This document shows, one piece after another, positions 60,244-64,000 of a stretch of DNA of 64,000 nt. The first letter of the stretch is position 1. Each line of letters opens with the position of its first letter. A model generated the notes under the pieces. That model made no database searches. It saw nothing but the letters and a program-made list of their open reading frames with translations, and was not told where the DNA came from. Origin of the DNA: Phototrophicus methaneseepsis (GTDB taxonomy: Bacteria > Chloroflexota > Anaerolineae > Aggregatilineales > Phototrophicaceae); NCBI RefSeq assembly GCF_015500095.1, contig NZ_CP062983.1, forward strand, positions 558,001-622,000. The letters are read 5' to 3'. A program made the translations under genes and the position numbers.

Positions 60244-63200
60244 TTAAGAGGCCGGATATTCTGCCAGGATTGTGCGGGCTGTCTCAAGGTCGCCAGCCAC
60301 AATCGCATCGAAAACGGCGTCAAGCTGTTGATTCGCTTCGGCATCATCCGCATACATGCGACGTGCCTGCAACAGCATAAACGGCAGTTGTAAGTCGTCC
60401 GGCGTGGCTGCAAAATCGCTGTCTATGGTCTGGCGCGTCTGCTGGATGATCTCCAGGCGCGTATAGCCGTAATCCTCTGTTGGCTCAATGGTCGTGCCTT
60501 CACCATAATCATTCCAGGTCGCCAGTTGGATGATTTCAGGGTTAGCCGCCAACGCCATGGCTAAGGTTTCCCGCAATGTATCGCCATCACGTGCGTCGAT
60601 GTAGCCATAGCTGGAACGCACGTCTGCTTCCGCATAGATATCATAGAAGCCAGGGAAAGCCGTGCCAACGATCATCTCAGTGCGTTCTGCATTACGATAA
60701 AAGCGTTCTAAGTAGCTTTGCAAGATGGATTGCGGCAGCTCAATACCGCCAGACATCTCCATCGGCGGCCAGGGATAGCTGGTGAGGGCGGCAAAGCCCA
60801 TATGTCCATCCAAGGTGACCAACCCAGGCGTTGGCTCTATGCCTGTGAAGATCGTCTCCCAATCACTTGGCTGGCGGAAGTACAGCGGCCCGAAGATAAA
60901 CCACAACGGCTGCCCCTGATAGGTCACATAGGCCTCGCTGCCAAACCAGTTCTGCTGCGCATATTGTAAATCAGCCTGCCCTTGTTGGAGCGCGTCTTCG
61001 TGGGGCATATCGGTTGCATTGACGATATTCGTCAGGGTGCGGTCTTCATAGCAGATGGCGAACTTCAACCCGGCCCGTGTGATGGCTTCAAAGAGTTTCT
61101 CCGTCGCCGCGTTGATGGTGGCATAATCGTTGAAATCTGCTGTGCCGTACCAATCCGCGATGACGCCATCAATCCCGCTGAGCTTCATCAACAGCACCTG
61201 ATATTCCAGAACAGCCTCATCCGCGGAGTCATAAGGCCCCGTCAGAGGCATAAACTGAGACGCAATCTGTGCGCGGCCTTCTTCATCGGTCTGTGACGGG
61301 TTGAAGTGGTCCATCGTCCAGTGCCAGCCCCAATACCCGCTGACATCCGGCGTCTGGTACCAGGGCATATAATGCGCCAGCAGCAAAGGCCGCTCAATGG
61401 CGGCGACATCGGCCTCCTGCGGAGCGGCCTCAACCTGCGATGTCTGTTCTGGCTCAAATATAATCGTCTGCGGCTCATCCATCGGCACCATCCCCAGATG
61501 GACCTCAACAACGCCTGAATCAGCCTGTATCCAGCCCAGGTCATCATTGCTAGGCAGGGCCTCGCCATTCAGCAAAACCTGGCCTACTGTGCGCTCCGGG
61601 CTGTAAAGCCGCAGCGTCATGGGGCGCGTATCCGGTGCACCCGCATAAGCCCCCGCCGCACTGATCGTCACAATGAGGTTATCGCCTTCAGCCCTATGAG
61701 TGATGGTTGTCTCGCGCACAGCCCCATCCTGATACGCCATCGTCTGGCCGTCATCCTCGATAAGCGTGAAGGTGCCATCCTCAGCCGCGTGATAGATATT
61801 CAACACAATCGACTCATCCTGAGTACCATCCGCACGCTGCCCCAATACATTCAGCGTCTCGGCATCAACAGGCATCAAGGGGAGAATAGCCCCATCGCGT
61901 ACAAAAAGCGGCGCCTGCAAGACCTCATCGGATGAGACATCGACCGTCTCGCCTGCGCTCCGGGTATAAGCCCCTGTATGATAGTCGAACCAGCCACCTT
62001 CCGGCAGATAAACCGTCGTGATTTCCGGGTCGTAATCAGTGAGGGTCGCCATCATCATCTGGTCGCCGATCATCTTCTGGCTGCCCATGGCTCGCACGGC
62101 CATATCCTCCTGGAAGGCATACACCAGCGGCGGATAGATCGCCTCGCCAGTACGATAGGCACGATGCGCCAATGTGTAGAGATACGGGCTAAGTTCATAC
62201 CGCAGCCGTACATTCGCCAGATTACTCTCAACATCCCCAATCAGCGAAGGGGCCGTCTGGTAAGTGTTCTGTTGATTGGCAGCGTGGGGCCGCAAGGGCA
62301 CATCCAGCAAGGCAGCATTCGCCAACCATACAGAATACATGCCTTCCATACCCAGCACCGGGTCAAAAGCTTGCCGATAAAACCCGCCGACATCCGCGCC
62401 GAAGTAATCTATGCCACTCAGCGACATCTGCATTTGCACGTTCATCTGCTCCGTCAGGCTGAGCATATTCGCGGCAATATCGCCGGACCACATCGCCACG
62501 CCATAGCGCTGGCTGCCCGATGTACCCGACCGCGATAAGCTGAAGGGCCGTTGATCGACATCATTGCGCGCATATCCGTCCCATATACTCGCGGACCAGA
62601 GCAGGTTATACAGGTTGTGAATGGCGGCTTCATCGTGCATATCCAGCTCAGGCAAGCCCGCATACCAGGCCGCCTCACTGTAATTTTCCGGTTCACCCAG
62701 GTCTGTCCAATGGCCGATGATGCCAGCATCAACCAGAGGTTGGCGGCGCACATCATGCCACCAGGCAGCCGCATCAGGGTCGCTCCAATCGACCATCCCG
62801 CCGAAGCCCCACCACCCGCTCAGGCTGACCGGGTCACAATCTGCACAATCGCGCACAAGCACGCCTGCATCCAACGTTTCTTGATAATTCTCAGCAGATT
62901 GCGCGACATAAGGCTCCTCAATCGTCATGAGGCTGACGCCTTCTTCATCTCGTAGCTGCGCAATAAATGCCTTGGGGTCCGGGAAGTTGGCTTCATCCCA
63001 CGTCAATGAACCCATCTGGCTTTCGCCCGCGATGCCCCCAAACCAGAGCAAATCCAGCAAGAAGCCATCAACCGGGAAATCCGCCTCACGCAGAGACGCC
63101 AGCACGCTGCTGAGTTCTGCCCAATCATCATACCCATATTCAGATACCCATAGGCCGAATAGCTGCTGTGGTGGCACAGGGGGCCGCCCGGTCAGTTCCA

Positions 63201-63939
63201 TATAGTCGGCCCGTAAATCCGGTAGATCACTGCCCGTCATCACATACCAGCGAATGGGGGCCTGTGCCGTACGCATCACGAAGGGGTCGGCATTAAAGCC
63301 CCAGAATTGCTGGTAAACATGGTCCACGAAGATAGCGTAATTATGGGTGTCTTCCCCCAGGGCATACATGATGGGAAACTGCGCATTACCGACATTGCCC
63401 CCGTTAAAGCTAGCCAAGCTGTTGCCATAAGCGTTCGTCATCAAACGACGATCCCCCATGAGATTGCCATCCGTACCGCCACGCCGCCGGAATTGCTCCC
63501 CCAGCCCATAAATATCGGTTGTACCCTCTGCGCTAAAGGTCAGCCCATTGATCGCGTTATCGTCATTCAAGGAAGGGCAGGCCGTCGTCAGCGTTAGTTC
63601 CGGGTCGCGCGTGCGGTCTATGATCGTGACGCACAGGCTTTCTGCATCAATTTGCAGCCGCATCTCCGGCGTGAGGATTTCATCATCTGTGGGCTGTTCC
63701 ACTAGGGATGGCCCGGGGTAATCTGTCTTGGCGACCATGGGCGAGGCCCAGATGGGGCCCTCTGCCGGGGCGGTGGGGCTAATTTCAAAATGCGCCAGGT
63801 CATCATCCAGTAGTTCAATTGTCAAATAATGGCCTGCCGCGCTGATCGTCGTCCGGTAAGGGCCTGCCTGCGCCTGACTATGCAGGGGGGCCATACACAA
63901 TAACAAGAACAAGCATAATAAACGGTTCCGCAGCATCAT
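60244..63939 (-). CDS. Secreted GH31 glycosidase fused to a GH99-like domain
   Basis: This 1,231-residue protein has a signal peptide (MLRNRLLCLFLLLCMAPLHSQAQA). The GH31 part occupies about 30-830. Its nucleophile is Asp413 in GHWTDLGEPENY and its acid/base is Asp487 in AMWSGDIAAN, so alpha-glycosidase action is expected (alpha-glucosidase, xylosidase or similar). From about 850 to 1,180 a second domain starts LLLAHYMPWYQTPDVSGYWGWHW and ends LATWNDYGEGTTIEPTEDYGY. This resembles GH71/GH99-like (WbsX or endo-alpha-mannosidase type) barrels. The C-terminal tail is helical. AGGGA precedes the ATG. The protein would act outside the cell on a glycan whose products could be taken up and handled by the neighbouring beta-mannosidase. 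Confidence 0.85.
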   Translation of the reverse strand: MMLRNRLLCLFLLLCMAPLHSQAQAGPYRTTISAAGHYLTIELLDDDLAHFEISPTAPAEGPIWASPMVAKTDYPGPSLVEQPTDDEILTPEMRLQIDAESLCVTIIDRTRDPELTLTTACPSLNDDNAINGLTFSAEGTTDIYGLGEQFRRRGGTDGNLMGDRRLMTNAYGNSLASFNGGNVGNAQFPIMYALGEDTHNYAIFVDHVYQQFWGFNADPFVMRTAQAPIRWYVMTGSDLPDLRADYMELTGRPPVPPQQLFGLWVSEYGYDDWAELSSVLASLREADFPVDGFLLDLLWFGGIAGESQMGSLTWDEANFPDPKAFIAQLRDEEGVSLMTIEEPYVAQSAENYQETLDAGVLVRDCADCDPVSLSGWWGFGGMVDWSDPDAAAWWHDVRRQPLVDAGIIGHWTDLGEPENYSEAAWYAGLPELDMHDEAAIHNLYNLLWSASIWDGYARNDVDQRPFSLSRSGTSGSQRYGVAMWSGDIAANMLSLTEQMNVQMQMSLSGIDYFGADVGGFYRQAFDPVLGMEGMYSVWLANAALLDVPLRPHAANQQNTYQTAPSLIGDVESNLANVRLRYELSPYLYTLAHRAYRTGEAIYPPLVYAFQEDMAVRAMGSQKMIGDQMMMATLTDYDPEITTVYLPEGGWFDYHTGAYTRSAGETVDVSSDEVLQAPLFVRDGAILPLMPVDAETLNVLGQRADGTQDESIVLNIYHAAEDGTFTLIEDDGQTMAYQDGAVRETTITHRAEGDNLIVTISAAGAYAGAPDTRPMTLRLYSPERTVGQVLLNGEALPSNDDLGWIQADSGVVEVHLGMVPMDEPQTIIFEPEQTSQVEAAPQEADVAAIERPLLLAHYMPWYQTPDVSGYWGWHWTMDHFNPSQTDEEGRAQIASQFMPLTGPYDSADEAVLEYQVLLMKLSGIDGVIADWYGTADFNDYATINAATEKLFEAITRAGLKFAICYEDRTLTNIVNATDMPHEDALQQGQADLQYAQQNWFGSEAYVTYQGQPLWFIFGPLYFRQPSDWETIFTGIEPTPGLVTLDGHMGFAALTSYPWPPMEMSGGIELPQSILQSYLERFYRNAERTEMIVGTAFPGFYDIYAEADVRSSYGYIDARDGDTLRETLAMALAANPEIIQLATWNDYGEGTTIEPTEDYGYTRLEIIQQTRQTIDSDFAATPDDLQLPFMLLQARRMYADDAEANQQLDAVFDAIVAGDLETARTILAEYPAS

Positions 63940-64000
63940 CTATTCCCTAAAAATAGTCATAAAATAAGTTGCTTGACGACGCCCTATATTCTGGGCCCTC

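Noticed and set aside
56632-63939. A starch or sialic-acid locus reading of the right end
   Set aside because: The GH2 enzyme has beta-mannosidase motifs and no sialidase or amylase is present. The aldolase alone cannot decide the substrate, so I keep the broader glycan label.
1-64000. CRISPR arrays, transposons, prophage, tRNA or rRNA genes
   Set aside because: I searched for repeat-spacer patterns, inverted-repeat ends with transposase frames, integrases and tRNA cloverleaf signals, and found none I could support.

Overview
This window looks like chromosomal DNA of a Chloroflexota bacterium of the Anaerolineae type. That placement is an inference. It rests on secreted proteins with Thr/Pro/Ala-rich linkers and LysM, a TIR-WD40 giant protein, SLC13-RCK permeases, a B. 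subtilis-type purine pathway with fused PurL, frequent TTG/GTG starts, and signal peptides without any outer-membrane gene. No rRNA, tRNA, CRISPR array, transposase or phage gene was seen.

Layout from left to right. Positions 1-949 hold a partial enterochelin-esterase-like gene running off the edge. A three-gene pglC-pglD-pglE-like cluster (1246-3709) would make and load an acetylated amino sugar onto a polyprenyl phosphate. An SLC13-type permease with two RCK_C domains follows (3846-5618). Positions 5730-12758 (minus strand) hold a sensory cluster: a secreted substrate-binding protein, a membrane histidine kinase, two stand-alone receivers, a STAS-like protein and, behind a terminator, a protein made of two fused solute-binding domains. 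No ABC permease or ATPase is present. Two paralogous four-helix membrane proteins (13374-14739) share a nearly identical C-terminal motif.

Positions 14890-24639 are a compact purine operon read leftward: purL (PurS-like, PurL and PurQ parts in one chain), purC, purE, purF, purD, purM, purN. The genes are mostly translationally coupled. PurE is class II (metazoan-like AIR carboxylase) and no purK is present. PurF carries a long repeated acidic propeptide.

Next come a MerR regulator with a textbook 19-bp-spacer promoter and two aldo-keto reductases (24815-27806), an ABC-2-like membrane protein, a secreted LysM protein, a DUF1963 protein, a protein-kinase-like gene with altered catalytic motifs, two tandem O-antigen-ligase/TPR proteins, a small membrane protein, an EamA transporter, a helicase-associated (XPB N-terminal-like) protein, a YrhK protein and an AhpD/CMD-like protein.

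The most unusual stretch is 42808-54198. A TIR-TM-WD40 protein has paired cysteines recurring in its propeller blades. It is followed by a Tat-exported DUF362 protein and three exported c-type cytochromes: a five-haem protein, a YVTN-propeller/di-haem peroxidase fusion with an abnormal CxCH motif, and an integrin-like FG-GAP propeller fused to cytochrome c. This looks like an extracytoplasmic electron-transfer module built on beta-propellers.

The right end is a glycan-use locus: an RpiR/MurR regulator, a GH2 beta-mannosidase, a DHDPS-superfamily aldolase lacking the DHDPS arginine, and a secreted GH31-GH99-like fusion. A GNAT protein lies between the two regions.
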